From: Candidatus Latescibacterota bacterium
GTDB taxonomy: Bacteria; Latescibacterota; UBA2968; GCA-2709665
NCBI GenBank assembly: GCA_012271065.1
Contig: JAAXHE010000144.1
Span: forward strand, 1 to 7,663
Reading direction: 5' to 3'
Length of the DNA stretch: 7,663 bases
The notes under the pieces are model-generated. The model saw only the letters and a list, made by a program, of their open reading frames with translations, had not been told where the DNA came from and ran no database searches. The stretch's first letter is position 1. Every line of letters begins with the position of its first letter. This document shows positions 1-5,936 of the stretch, one piece after another. A program made the translations under genes and the position numbers.

Positions 1-6
1 TCGCGC

Positions 7-1050
7 ATGATCCTGATTACCGGTGCGCCCGGTTGGCTGGGCACCCGTCTGGTCGATACGATCGTCAATGGCAGTACCGGTATGCCCTGGCTCACGGAAC
101 CGTATGCGGATCGCCGCATACGGTGTTTTGTGTTGAACGGCGTGAAACCGGAGGAGTTGCGCGGCTTTTCGCGGAAGGTAAGCGTGGTGGCGGGTGACGT
201 GCGCGACAAATCGTCGTTGCAACAGCTGTTTAAGGATGCCGAAGGCGCCACGCTTTTTCACCTGATTGGCGTCATTCATCCCAGGCGCGTCAGGGACTTC
301 TACGACGTGAATACGGGCGGCGCACGCAACGTCGTCGACTGCGCCGTGGAGCACGGCGTTGAGCGGCTGGTGATGATTTCGTCCAACAGTCCGGCGGGTC
401 ATCACACCGGAAACGAGCGCCTGTTTGACGAGAACTCGCCGAATCGGCCATATATGAGTTACGGCAAATCGAAAATGCTGGCGGAAGATTTCGTCAATGC
501 GGCATATGCGTCGGGAAAGCTCGAAACCACGATTCTTCGTCCCTGCTGGTTTTACGGCCCCGGTCAACCGCCGCGGCAGACTCGCTTTTTCAAGATGATT
601 CAGAACGGGCGCGTGCCCGTTGTTGGCGGTGGCGGGAACAGGCGTTCCATGACGTACATAGACAATCTCTGTCAGGCCATCCTGCTTGCCGGTCATATCG
701 GGAAAGCCCGTGGACAGACCTACTGGATCGCAGATCGAAAGCCATACACGATGAACGAAACGGTTGACACCATCGAGAGACTCCTGGAGCATGAATTCGA
801 CCTGCCGGTCGCGCACAGGAGGTTGAGACTGCCGGGAATTGCCAGCGAATTCGCCGTGACTTGCGACTGGATCATCCAGAGCGCCGGATTGTACTGGCAG
901 GAGATGCACGTCCTGTCGGAGATGAACAAGACCATCGCGTGTTCCATCGAAAAAGCCGAACGGGAACTGGGCTATTGCCCTCGAATCGGCCTGGAGGAGG
1001 GCATGCGGCGGTCCATCAGATGGTGTATCGACCGGGGATTCCTGCCGTGA
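7..1050 (+). CDS. NAD(P)-dependent epimerase/dehydratase, extended SDR family
   Basis: A 347-residue cytoplasmic oxidoreductase of the extended short-chain dehydrogenase/reductase type, the family that epimerises, dehydrates or reduces nucleotide-sugars and related substrates. Seen in sequence: the Rossmann glycine motif TGAPGWLG at residues 5-12 right after the start, an acidic GDVRD at 63-67, a serine pair in MISSNS (S125/S126), the catalytic YGKSK (Y152, K156), LRPCWFYGPG at 177-186 and a substrate-side MTYIDNL near 215-221. Length is normal for the family. The second beta strand ends in FVLNG without the acidic residue usual for NAD-preferring enzymes, so NADP use is possible (inference). 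The ATG at 7 places the glycine motif correctly; the ribosome binding site would lie outside the window. It overlaps the next gene by 4 bases and probably shares its transcript. The substrate is unknown. Confidence 0.9.
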   Translation: MILITGAPGWLGTRLVDTIVNGSTGMPWLTEPYADRRIRCFVLNGVKPEELRGFSRKVSVVAGDVRDKSSLQQLFKDAEGATLFHLIGVIHPRRVRDFYDVNTGGARNVVDCAVEHGVERLVMISSNSPAGHHTGNERLFDENSPNRPYMSYGKSKMLAEDFVNAAYASGKLETTILRPCWFYGPGQPPRQTRFFKMIQNGRVPVVGGGGNRRSMTYIDNLCQAILLAGHIGKARGQTYWIADRKPYTMNETVDTIERLLEHEFDLPVAHRRLRLPGIASEFAVTCDWIIQSAGLYWQEMHVLSEMNKTIACSIEKAERELGYCPRIGLEEGMRRSIRWCIDRGFLP

Positions 1051-1634
1051 AAGAAAGGCCCCTGGTTGTCGTTCCGGAAGGACTGGCCAGGGACGCCCGC
1101 GGAAAGACCCTGCCCGCGCCAAGTTTTGTTTTTCGGCAGGTTCTGGACTATGTCGCGGGAATCGCGACGCCGGCGACCGTCGTGTATCTGGCCCCCGCGA
1201 ATCGGTTTGACGGCAACGTTTTTGAACAGGAGGCGGCATACGCATACCTGACCGCAAGGTCGGCATGCCGGCAGATTCACTGTCCGGTATATCCGGCGCC
1301 CGAATATGTCGATACGCTCGGTAATGCGCGTTTGCTGCAAAGATACCTCATGGACCGGAATGGATGGCCGCCGGGCCCCGTCGACCTGGTCTGCGCGGAC
1401 ATTCACTCCTACCGGGCGCGTTACTGTTTCGCCAGGTCGGGCTATAGAATTGCGCGGGTCCACCGGGTGCCATTCAGGGTCCTTTCCGGCGAGCGCATTG
1501 TCAACCGCCTCTGGTACTATCGGGTCAGACCCGCGCACGTGGTCTATGAGATGTCGGCGACGGCGCGGGATCTCATTCGCTGCGCGGTGTTCGGTCACGG
1601 GAATAGCTTGCCTGAATCGGCTGGAGATTGGTGA
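1047..1634 (+). CDS. DUF218 (YdcF/SanA/ElyC)-like protein
   Basis: A 195-residue protein. I choose the GTG at 1047 because it overlaps the stop of the preceding SDR gene as GTGA, typical of translational coupling; the frame is open further upstream, but that part is a shadow of the SDR gene (an ATG at 1020 is the alternative). Features resembling the DUF218/YdcF family: a hydrophobic strand at the N-terminus (LVVVPEG), a second strand VVYLAP near 45-50, the segment EYVDTLGNARLL (86-97) matching the family's T-x-x-N-A helix, and DLVCADIHSYRARYCF (113-128) matching the 'strand, then His, then Arg-Ala' element. The family is linked to envelope functions (ElyC and SanA in enterobacteria), but its biochemistry is poorly defined. 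No signal peptide or membrane segment is evident, unlike SanA. Lying between two SDR genes, it may belong to a sugar or envelope pathway. The family call comes from motif resemblance only. Confidence 0.6.
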   Translation: MKERPLVVVPEGLARDARGKTLPAPSFVFRQVLDYVAGIATPATVVYLAPANRFDGNVFEQEAAYAYLTARSACRQIHCPVYPAPEYVDTLGNARLLQRYLMDRNGWPPGPVDLVCADIHSYRARYCFARSGYRIARVHRVPFRVLSGERIVNRLWYYRVRPAHVVYEMSATARDLIRCAVFGHGNSLPESAGDW

Positions 1635-1677
1635 GGTATTCCAGGGACAGAACACCACGGTCAGGCAGGTCTTACAC

Positions 1678-2709
1678 ATGGCAATGCACCTGGTAACCGG
1701 CGGCTCGGGATTCCTGGGAAGCCATTTCGTGCGGCGGCTGCACGCTCTGGGCGAGGGCGTAAGGGTTCTTGATGTCATCGATTCGCCGGATCGTCCTCGC
1801 GGTACGGAGTTCGTGAAGCGCGACATCCGGGATCGCCGAGGCGTGCGGGGGGCGATGACGGGCGTGCAATTCGTGCATCACAACGTCGCCCTGGTGCCTC
1901 TGGCGAAGGCGGGCGGGGAATTCCGGAGCGTCAACGTGGAAGGCACGCGGATTGCGGCGCGCGCCGCGTTTGACGCCGGTGTCAGGCTGTTTACACACAT
2001 GTCGTCATCGGCGGTGTTCGGCATCCCTGATGCATGTCCGATTACCTGTGACACGCCGATGACGCCTGTTGAAAATTACGGTCGAGCGAAGCTCGCGGCG
2101 GAGTTGGAGGTCCAGAAAGCGGCGCGGAAAGGCTTGCCCACTCTGATTCTTCGCCCGCGGACCATCATCGGGCCGGGCAGGCTGGGCATTTTTCAGATCC
2201 TGTTCGAATGGATTCGCGACGGCCGGAACATCTACGTCATCGGCAACGGTGACAATCCCTTTCAGTTTGTCCACGTCGACGACCTGGTGACGGCCGCGCT
2301 GTTGGGCGCGGAGAAAGAGACGCAGGGCGCATTCAATATCGGCGCCGACCGGTTTTCGACACTACGCGAAGACCTGGACGCGACCATCAGACATGCCGGC
2401 AGCGGGTCCAGAATCGTGGGGTTGCCGGTCGGATTGACCGTGTCTGCCCTGAAGCTCCTGGACATTATGAAAGTCTGTCCGCTTGCGCCGTGGCACTACC
2501 TGACCTACCACAAACCATTCTATTTCGACCTCTCGGTGCCGATGAAACAGCTTGGCTGGAAACCCAGGTACAGTAACGTGGAGACGATGGTCCAGGCGTA
2601 CGACTGGTATATCGAGCACGGATCTGAGGCGAACGAAGCGAGCGCGGGGTCCATTCATCGGAACCCCGTGAAACAGGGCGCGCTCCGGCTGCTCAAGTGG
2701 TTGTCGTGA
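1678..2709 (+). CDS. NAD-dependent epimerase/dehydratase, second extended SDR
   Basis: A 343-residue extended SDR enzyme. The frame is open from 1306, but residues before MAMHLVTGG are the out-of-frame shadow of the preceding gene; ATG 1678 (or 1684, two codons on) places the glycine motif TGGSGFLG at residues 7-14, as the family requires. Other visible marks: an acidic residue at the end of strand 2 (VRVLDVID, D32), suggesting NAD(H); KRDIRD at 47-52; MSSSAVFG with serines 109-111; the catalytic YGRAK (Y134, K138); LRPRTIIGPG at 158-167; and FQFVHVDDLVTAALL at 196-209. The C-terminal half fits a nucleotide-sugar or 3-beta-HSD-like substrate domain; the substrate cannot be told. It starts 43 bp after the DUF218-like gene, so is probably in the same operon. 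No strong Shine-Dalgarno is visible (a weak AGG-rich stretch near 1663). It is not a close duplicate of the first SDR: the N-terminal loops and motifs differ. Confidence 0.9.
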   Translation: MAMHLVTGGSGFLGSHFVRRLHALGEGVRVLDVIDSPDRPRGTEFVKRDIRDRRGVRGAMTGVQFVHHNVALVPLAKAGGEFRSVNVEGTRIAARAAFDAGVRLFTHMSSSAVFGIPDACPITCDTPMTPVENYGRAKLAAELEVQKAARKGLPTLILRPRTIIGPGRLGIFQILFEWIRDGRNIYVIGNGDNPFQFVHVDDLVTAALLGAEKETQGAFNIGADRFSTLREDLDATIRHAGSGSRIVGLPVGLTVSALKLLDIMKVCPLAPWHYLTYHKPFYFDLSVPMKQLGWKPRYSNVETMVQAYDWYIEHGSEANEASAGSIHRNPVKQGALRLLKWLS

Positions 2710-2927
2710 GGCAACCGATGGCAGCCTCAACGGTCCGTTGATAAAGTCGCAACGCAGTCATTCGGCCACGAGAGCCGGCCGTAGCCCGGATGGGCTCATT
2801 CAACGGGCTGTTACGAGAGATCGAAGACTTGGCACGAGCCCGTAAACAGGGAACTTCGAATGGGTCCCGGTCGTCATTCACGATAGGCATCCGAAACAGC
2901 CTGGGCACGGGTTACCGTTCTCTGAAG
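2710..2927 (+). other. Non-coding stretch rich in complementary segments (possible structured RNA or 3' UTR)
   Basis: No convincing gene lies here: the plus frame is open from 2790 but gives a composition unlike any family I know and runs through the terminator. Several perfect complementary pairs are seen. TCAACG (2727-2732) pairs with CGTTGA (2736-2741). AGCCC (2783-2787) pairs with GGGCT (2792-2796) or alternatively GGGCT (2805-2809). ACGGGCT (2803-2809) pairs with AGCCCGT (2837-2843), and GGCTGTT (2806-2812) with AACAGCC (2895-2901). These are mutually exclusive in part. It may be the 3' UTR of the SDR operon, an independent small RNA or just GC-rich chance pairing. It matches no riboswitch I recognise. 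Confidence 0.3.
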
Positions 2928-2950
2928 CCCGGCGAAAACGCCGGGTTTTT
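2928..2950 (+). terminator. Intrinsic (rho-independent) terminator
   Basis: A perfect 7-bp GC-rich stem CCCGGCG/CGCCGGG closes on an AAAA tetraloop and is followed at once by TTTTT. The stem can be lengthened by three pairs (2925-2927 with 2946-2948). It lies about 220 bp downstream of the second SDR gene and 160 bp before the receptor start. It most simply ends the SDR-DUF218-SDR transcript and separates it from the receptor unit. Confidence 0.85.
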
Positions 2951-2988
2951 CTGCGCCTTGACGCGAGAAGATATAAAATTGAGGTATT

Positions 2989-3024
2989 TATCATTGATGT
3001 ATAAATATAACTTCATTAATGATA
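2989..3024. repeat. 11-bp inverted repeat in the receptor leader (candidate operator)
   Basis: TATCATTGATG (2989-2999) and CATTAATGATA (3014-3024) are complementary over 11 positions with one G/T mismatch, separated by 14 bases of nearly pure AT. The right arm also contains the 10-bp palindrome TCATTAATGA (3013-3022). Such symmetry inside an AT-rich promoter zone suits a dimeric regulator; the ATGATA/TATCAT half-sites loosely recall Fur-type boxes, but the spacing does not match the classic 19-bp form. In very AT-rich DNA such dyads can arise by chance. Confidence 0.4.
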
Positions 3025-3033
3025 TCTTGTTTA

Positions 3034-3053
3034 TAATAAATCGTAATAAATCG
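3034..3053 (+). repeat. Tandem duplicate of a 10-bp unit (TAATAAATCG)
   Basis: The decamer TAATAAATCG occurs twice without a gap, at 3034-3043 and 3044-3053. A 10-bp period places both copies on the same DNA face, as with paired regulator half-sites, although simple slippage duplication is equally possible. It lies 58 bp before the receptor start codon. Confidence 0.4.
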
Positions 3054-3088
3054 AGAATCATCCAATTCTTCTGGTGCAGATCCCGCAC

Positions 3089-3096
3089 AGGAGGTG
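3089..3096 (+). promoter_or_regulatory. Strong Shine-Dalgarno sequence upstream of the receptor
   Basis: AGGAGGTG is a near-perfect anti-SD match. It lies 14 bases before ATG 3111, longer than usual, but only 5 bases before an in-frame CTG at 3102. It argues for a start near 3102-3111 and against the much earlier ATG at 2790. Confidence 0.6.
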
Positions 3097-3110
3097 TCCC
3101 GCTGTTCGCA

Positions 3111-5339
3111 ATGCACATTCTGTTGCTGGCGCTTCTGGTTCCGGGCGGGTCGGGGGCGGCCACACTGAGCGGATTCGTGACCGACGGCGCCAGCGGGGAG
3201 TCACTCCCGTACTCGAACGTGGTCCTGCAAGGGGGCGCATCGCCGCTGGGCGCACTGAGCAACGTGGACGGGTATTACGCGGTCCAGCACATTCCTCCCG
3301 GCGAATATACGTTCGTCGTCTCCTACATCGGATACCGAAGCTTCGTGGATTCCCTCCGATTCTCCGGCGACGAGTTGCGGGAGCTGAATGTGCAACTGGT
3401 TCCCGAGCCGATTCTTTCCCGTGAGATCGTGGTCGAGGGTGACCCGTACGAGGCGGAGCGGAACGTGCAGACTGGCTTCGTAACGCTGGAAACCGAGCAG
3501 TTGCAGGAGTTGCCGGCGGTGGGCGAAACTGACCTTCTCCGGAGCCTTCAGTTGCTGCCCGGTATACAGTCGGCTTCTGACTTCACAAGCGGGCTTTATA
3601 TCAGGGGTGGCGGACCGGACCAGACGCTGATCCTGCTGGATCAGATCCCGCTGTACAACCCGACCCACGCATTCGGTTTCTTCTCCACGTTCAATCCCGA
3701 CGCCATCAAGGATATGAGCCTGCACAAGGGCGCCTATCCGGCCCAGTACGGCGGACGGCTCGGTTCCGTTCTGGACGTGCGCAATCGAGACGGCAACCGG
3801 AAGGGATTCGAGGGATCCGGCGGAATCAGCCTGATTTCCGCGCGAATGACCCTGGAAGGACCGGCGGGAAACGGGTCCTGGATGGTCTCCGGCCGGCGGA
3901 CGTACCTGGAACCGGTTCTTTCCCTGATCAGGGACGAAGACACCGAGGTACCGCACTACTATTTCCACGATACCAATGCGAAGTTCAATCGAGATATCGG
4001 TGAAGACGACAAGCTGATGTTCAGCGGATACTTCGGACGCGACGACCTTGAACTCGACCTGGATGACGGTAGCTTTTTCAATGTAAGGTGGGGCAATACC
4101 GCCTTCACCGGTCGATGGACCCATGTGTTTTCCCCCGCGGTCTTCGGCAATCTCATGGTCTCCCGAAGCAAATACGAAAGCAACACGGAATTGCGCGTGA
4201 TCGAGACTCCCATTCAGTTTTCCAATGGAATCACGGATTTCACCGTCAAGGGGGATCTGGACTTTTTCGCGAGCAGCCGGCATTCGTTGAACGCCGGATT
4301 TCTTGCGACATGGTTCGACTTTGCGTACAAACAGAGTTTCAATCAGGACGATCAACTCGATATTCGAGAGAAACCGATCCTGATTTCAGCGTACGCGCAG
4401 GATCTGTGGCAGCCGCGCGCGGAAACCAGCGTCAGGTTGGGCGCGCGCGCGAACTACTTCAGCGAAGGAAGCAGGTTTCACGCCGAACCCCGATTTGCCC
4501 TGAGCCATGGCATCACGCCGGCGCTGAAGTTGAAGCTGGGCGGCGGGTCCTACAGACAGTACATCCAGCTGGTGACCACCGAGGTCTTCAGCGGCGGCGA
4601 CGTCTGGGTGCCTCTCGACGAGACCGTGGAGCCCGGCCGTTCGTGGCAGGGTGTGGCGGGCATTGAGTGGGAACCGTCGAAGCGGTACCAGCTGGCGCTG
4701 GAAGGGTACTATACGGACTTCGCGAACCTGGTGTTGTTCGACAACAACGTCGCCGTCGGCTCCGAAGCGGGCACCTCCGAAGACACGTTCGTGAGCGGCG
4801 GAACCGGATTGGCAGCCGGCATTGAGTTCTTCCTGCAGAGGCGCACGGGGTCGGTAACCGGCTGGATCGGATACACGTTGGGATGGACCCGCCGTCGATT
4901 CGCGGAATTGAACGGCGGGAAACGGTTTCCGCCCAAGTACGACAGGAGGCACGATCTCTCTTTTGTGAGCAACTGGCGGGTGGGCAGGTGGACCTTCGGC
5001 GCCAATCTGCTGTACGCCACGGGACAGGCGTTTACGCCGGCCTCCGCGGTCTACCGGCTGAGGCGGCCTGCCGAGCCCGAGGCGAGAATTGAGAACTATG
5101 CGCTACCGGCGGACCGGAACTCCGCGCGGCTGTTGCCGTATCACCGGCTGGACCTGAGCGTCAAACGTCAATTCCGGCTGTTCGGAGTCGACGTCGAAGC
5201 GTACATCCAGATGTTCAACGTCTACAGCCGGCGCAACGAATGGTTCGTCCGGTTCGATCCTGACGCAATTCGAACCGATCCGGAGGTCGTGAAGATGCTG
5301 CCGATCGTACCCACGCTTGGCATCGATTATGCCTTTTGA
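3111..5339 (+). CDS. TonB-dependent outer-membrane receptor with N-terminal carboxypeptidase-regulatory-like domain
   Basis: A 742-residue outer-membrane active transporter or receptor, energised by TonB from the inner membrane. Order: a hydrophobic signal sequence (residues 1-17, ending GSGAA); a CarboxypepD_reg-like beta-sandwich (about 18-97, with GFVTDGASGESLPYSNV, then NVDGYYAVQHIPPGEYTF and SYIGY); a possible TonB box REIVVEG (104-110); a plug domain (about 125-228, with LLRSLQLLPGIQS, YIRGGGPDQTLILLDQIPLYNP and YPAQYGGRLGSVLDV); and a beta barrel to the end, closing on GIDYAF with the terminal Phe of BAM substrates. The frame is open from 2790, but the part before 3111 crosses a terminator and AT-rich DNA. 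ATG 3111 is the preferred start, though its signal peptide lacks a basic n-region and the AGGAGGTG upstream is rather far; CTG 3102 or ATG 2997 are alternatives. The ligand is unknown. A DUF4249 partner lies downstream. Confidence 0.92.
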   Translation: MHILLLALLVPGGSGAATLSGFVTDGASGESLPYSNVVLQGGASPLGALSNVDGYYAVQHIPPGEYTFVVSYIGYRSFVDSLRFSGDELRELNVQLVPEPILSREIVVEGDPYEAERNVQTGFVTLETEQLQELPAVGETDLLRSLQLLPGIQSASDFTSGLYIRGGGPDQTLILLDQIPLYNPTHAFGFFSTFNPDAIKDMSLHKGAYPAQYGGRLGSVLDVRNRDGNRKGFEGSGGISLISARMTLEGPAGNGSWMVSGRRTYLEPVLSLIRDEDTEVPHYYFHDTNAKFNRDIGEDDKLMFSGYFGRDDLELDLDDGSFFNVRWGNTAFTGRWTHVFSPAVFGNLMVSRSKYESNTELRVIETPIQFSNGITDFTVKGDLDFFASSRHSLNAGFLATWFDFAYKQSFNQDDQLDIREKPILISAYAQDLWQPRAETSVRLGARANYFSEGSRFHAEPRFALSHGITPALKLKLGGGSYRQYIQLVTTEVFSGGDVWVPLDETVEPGRSWQGVAGIEWEPSKRYQLALEGYYTDFANLVLFDNNVAVGSEAGTSEDTFVSGGTGLAAGIEFFLQRRTGSVTGWIGYTLGWTRRRFAELNGGKRFPPKYDRRHDLSFVSNWRVGRWTFGANLLYATGQAFTPASAVYRLRRPAEPEARIENYALPADRNSARLLPYHRLDLSVKRQFRLFGVDVEAYIQMFNVYSRRNEWFVRFDPDAIRTDPEVVKMLPIVPTLGIDYAF

Positions 5340-5360
5340 TATCGAAGAGAATCTGGGGAA

Positions 5361-5378
5361 ACATGGATAAACAGGATT
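5361..5378 (-). repeat. Left inverted copy of the ATCCTGTTT-type repeat
   Basis: ACATGGATAAACAGGATT here is, on the other strand, AATCCTGTTTATCCATGT. It matches the right-hand copy at 5864-5889 except that the right copy has one extra 9-bp unit (ATCCTGTCC). The two copies face each other across about 485 bp, so the island has imperfect terminal inverted repeats. Confidence 0.6.
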
Positions 5379-5383
5379 CAAAC

Positions 5384-5398
5384 CCTGAATGATTCAGG
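5384..5398. repeat. 15-bp perfect palindrome CCTGAAT-G-ATTCAGG
   Basis: Seven-base arms CCTGAAT and ATTCAGG surround a single G. It lies 45 bp after the receptor stop codon. The centre is too tight for a good hairpin loop and no T-run follows, so it is more likely a binding site or chance than a terminator. Confidence 0.45.
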
Positions 5399-5615
5399 AC
5401 CAATTCTATAGTATGTTATAAGGTGAACCATTCACGAAGATCGGTGGTTGTGTTCTATAACGGGTTGTATTTCGATAAACTCAGCGAAGTCTTTGTACCA
5501 CTGCATCTAAAGAAACGAGGACCCTGATCGGTCAGTCTGGCGTTGCGCGGTCTACAGAGGTAAGGATTCATTGCTTTGGTCCGGAAAGTCACCATATGAT
5601 CTGCTCTTGGCTTTT

Positions 5616-5719
5616 ATCCCGACTATCCTGTCTGCCTGTGCGTACGCACGCAGACAGGTATATCCAGGTAAGTTTGGGTTTTTGAATAAGAGAGGTCTAA
5701 GAGTAGAATCTGTCGGGAT
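5616..5719. repeat. Nested palindrome block (REP-like)
   Basis: The core 5627-5658 has 9-bp arms CCTGTCTGC and GCAGACAGG enclosing the perfect 12-bp palindrome GTGCGTACGCAC (5638-5649), with a two-base CT bulge on the left. This is flanked by an outer perfect 8-bp inverted repeat, ATCCCGAC (5616-5623) and GTCGGGAT (5712-5719). The core is GC-rich within an AT-richer island and would form a very stable cruciform or hairpin. No T-tract follows the core, so it is not a classic terminator; it resembles repetitive extragenic palindromes. Confidence 0.6.
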
Positions 5720-5828
5720 CGTGATGATAGGCAACGATTGGACCATTGTGGCGTAATTTAGACGTGAGCATTTGTCTTGCCATTGGCTTTTTTGCTGAAT
5801 TGGGTTTTGATCCTGCTTCTGGTTTCTA

Positions 5829-5890
5829 ATCCTATTTAATCCTTTCAATCCTGGTAGGTTTTTATCCTGTTTATCCTGTCCATCCATGTA
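5829..5890 (+). repeat. Right-end array of degenerate 9-bp ATCCT units
   Basis: ATCCT recurs at 5829, 5839, 5848, 5864 and 5873, followed by ATCCA at 5882, mostly at 9-10 bp spacing; the best-kept units are ATCCTGTTT, ATCCTGTCC and ATCCATGTA. An outlying copy is at 5810. The final three units mirror the inverted copy at 5361-5378. The array ends 46 bp before the lipoprotein start codon. Confidence 0.6.
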
Positions 5891-5918
5891 AGTTGGTTTC
5901 AGTAATCAGAATATCCTT

Positions 5919-5927
5919 GGGGAGGGG
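5919..5927 (+). promoter_or_regulatory. Shine-Dalgarno of the lipoprotein gene
   Basis: A purine-rich GGGGAGGGG run ends nine bases before ATG 5937, at workable spacing, and fixes this start. I see no clear promoter between the repeat array and this site, so the gene may be read from the receptor transcript or from a promoter within the island. Confidence 0.55.
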
Positions 5928-5936
5928 TTACGTTTA

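Larger units (their letters stand above)
2971..3060 (+). promoter_or_regulatory. AT-rich promoter/leader region of the receptor gene
   Basis: Right after the terminator the base composition drops sharply to strongly AT-rich for about 90 bp, then returns to GC-rich at the receptor gene. Several -10-like hexamers are present: TATAAA at 2972 and at 3000, and TATAAT at 3032. TTGAGG at 2979-2984 lies 15 bp before the TATAAA at 3000, a spacer slightly short for sigma-70. No single promoter stands out, so only the region is called. It also carries a dyad (2989-3024) and a tandem 10-bp repeat (3034-3053) that could be regulator sites. Confidence 0.45.
5340..5936. other. Gene-free, AT-richer repeat island between receptor and lipoprotein genes
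   Basis: About 600 bp without a credible gene. Short open frames on both strands (for example 5571-5756 plus and 5552-5887 minus) show no family likeness and are made up largely of the repeats themselves. The composition is clearly lower in GC than the flanking genes. It holds outward-facing copies of an ATCCTGTTT-type repeat at both ends, a short palindrome (5384-5398), a segment near 5470-5490 reading TTCGATAAACTCAGCGAAG that resembles a commonly dispersed bacterial intergenic repeat (from memory), and a strong palindrome at 5627-5658. It separates two genes normally found side by side. Confidence 0.6.

Noticed and set aside
1306..1677. Extended N-terminus of the second SDR.
   Set aside because: Out-of-frame reading of the DUF218-like gene; the Rossmann motif must lie near the start, which ATG 1678 satisfies.
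972..1826. Long minus-strand open frame (284 residues).
   Set aside because: Antisense to the SDR and DUF218-like genes, spans two of them, Arg/Pro-rich composition typical of a shadow frame, no motif.
2840..2930. Possible cobalamin riboswitch before the TonB-dependent receptor (AAACAGGGAAC looks like part of a B12 motif).
   Set aside because: The conserved GCCACTG box and the CCCGCAACTG-like element are absent, and the terminator is 160 bp from the start codon.
2790..3110. N-terminal extension of the receptor frame from the ATG at 2790.
   Set aside because: It crosses a strong intrinsic terminator and an AT-rich promoter-like zone, and adds about 107 residues with no family likeness before a normal signal-like sequence.
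3201..4355. Minus-strand open frame of 384 residues.
   Set aside because: Fully antisense to the plug and barrel of the receptor, which has clear family motifs; no motif in the antisense product.
5423..5527. Small plus-strand frame of 34 codons (GTG start) containing FDKLSE.
   Set aside because: The FDKLSE reading resembles the translation of a common dispersed intergenic repeat; no ribosome binding site or family support.
5552..5887. Minus-strand frame of 111 codons in the repeat island.
   Set aside because: Its N-terminus (DGQDKQDKN) is simply the 9-bp repeat translated; no conserved domain or ribosome binding site.
5361..5890. CRISPR array.
   Set aside because: The repeats are only 9 bp, near-contiguous and degenerate, with no unique spacers and no cas genes.
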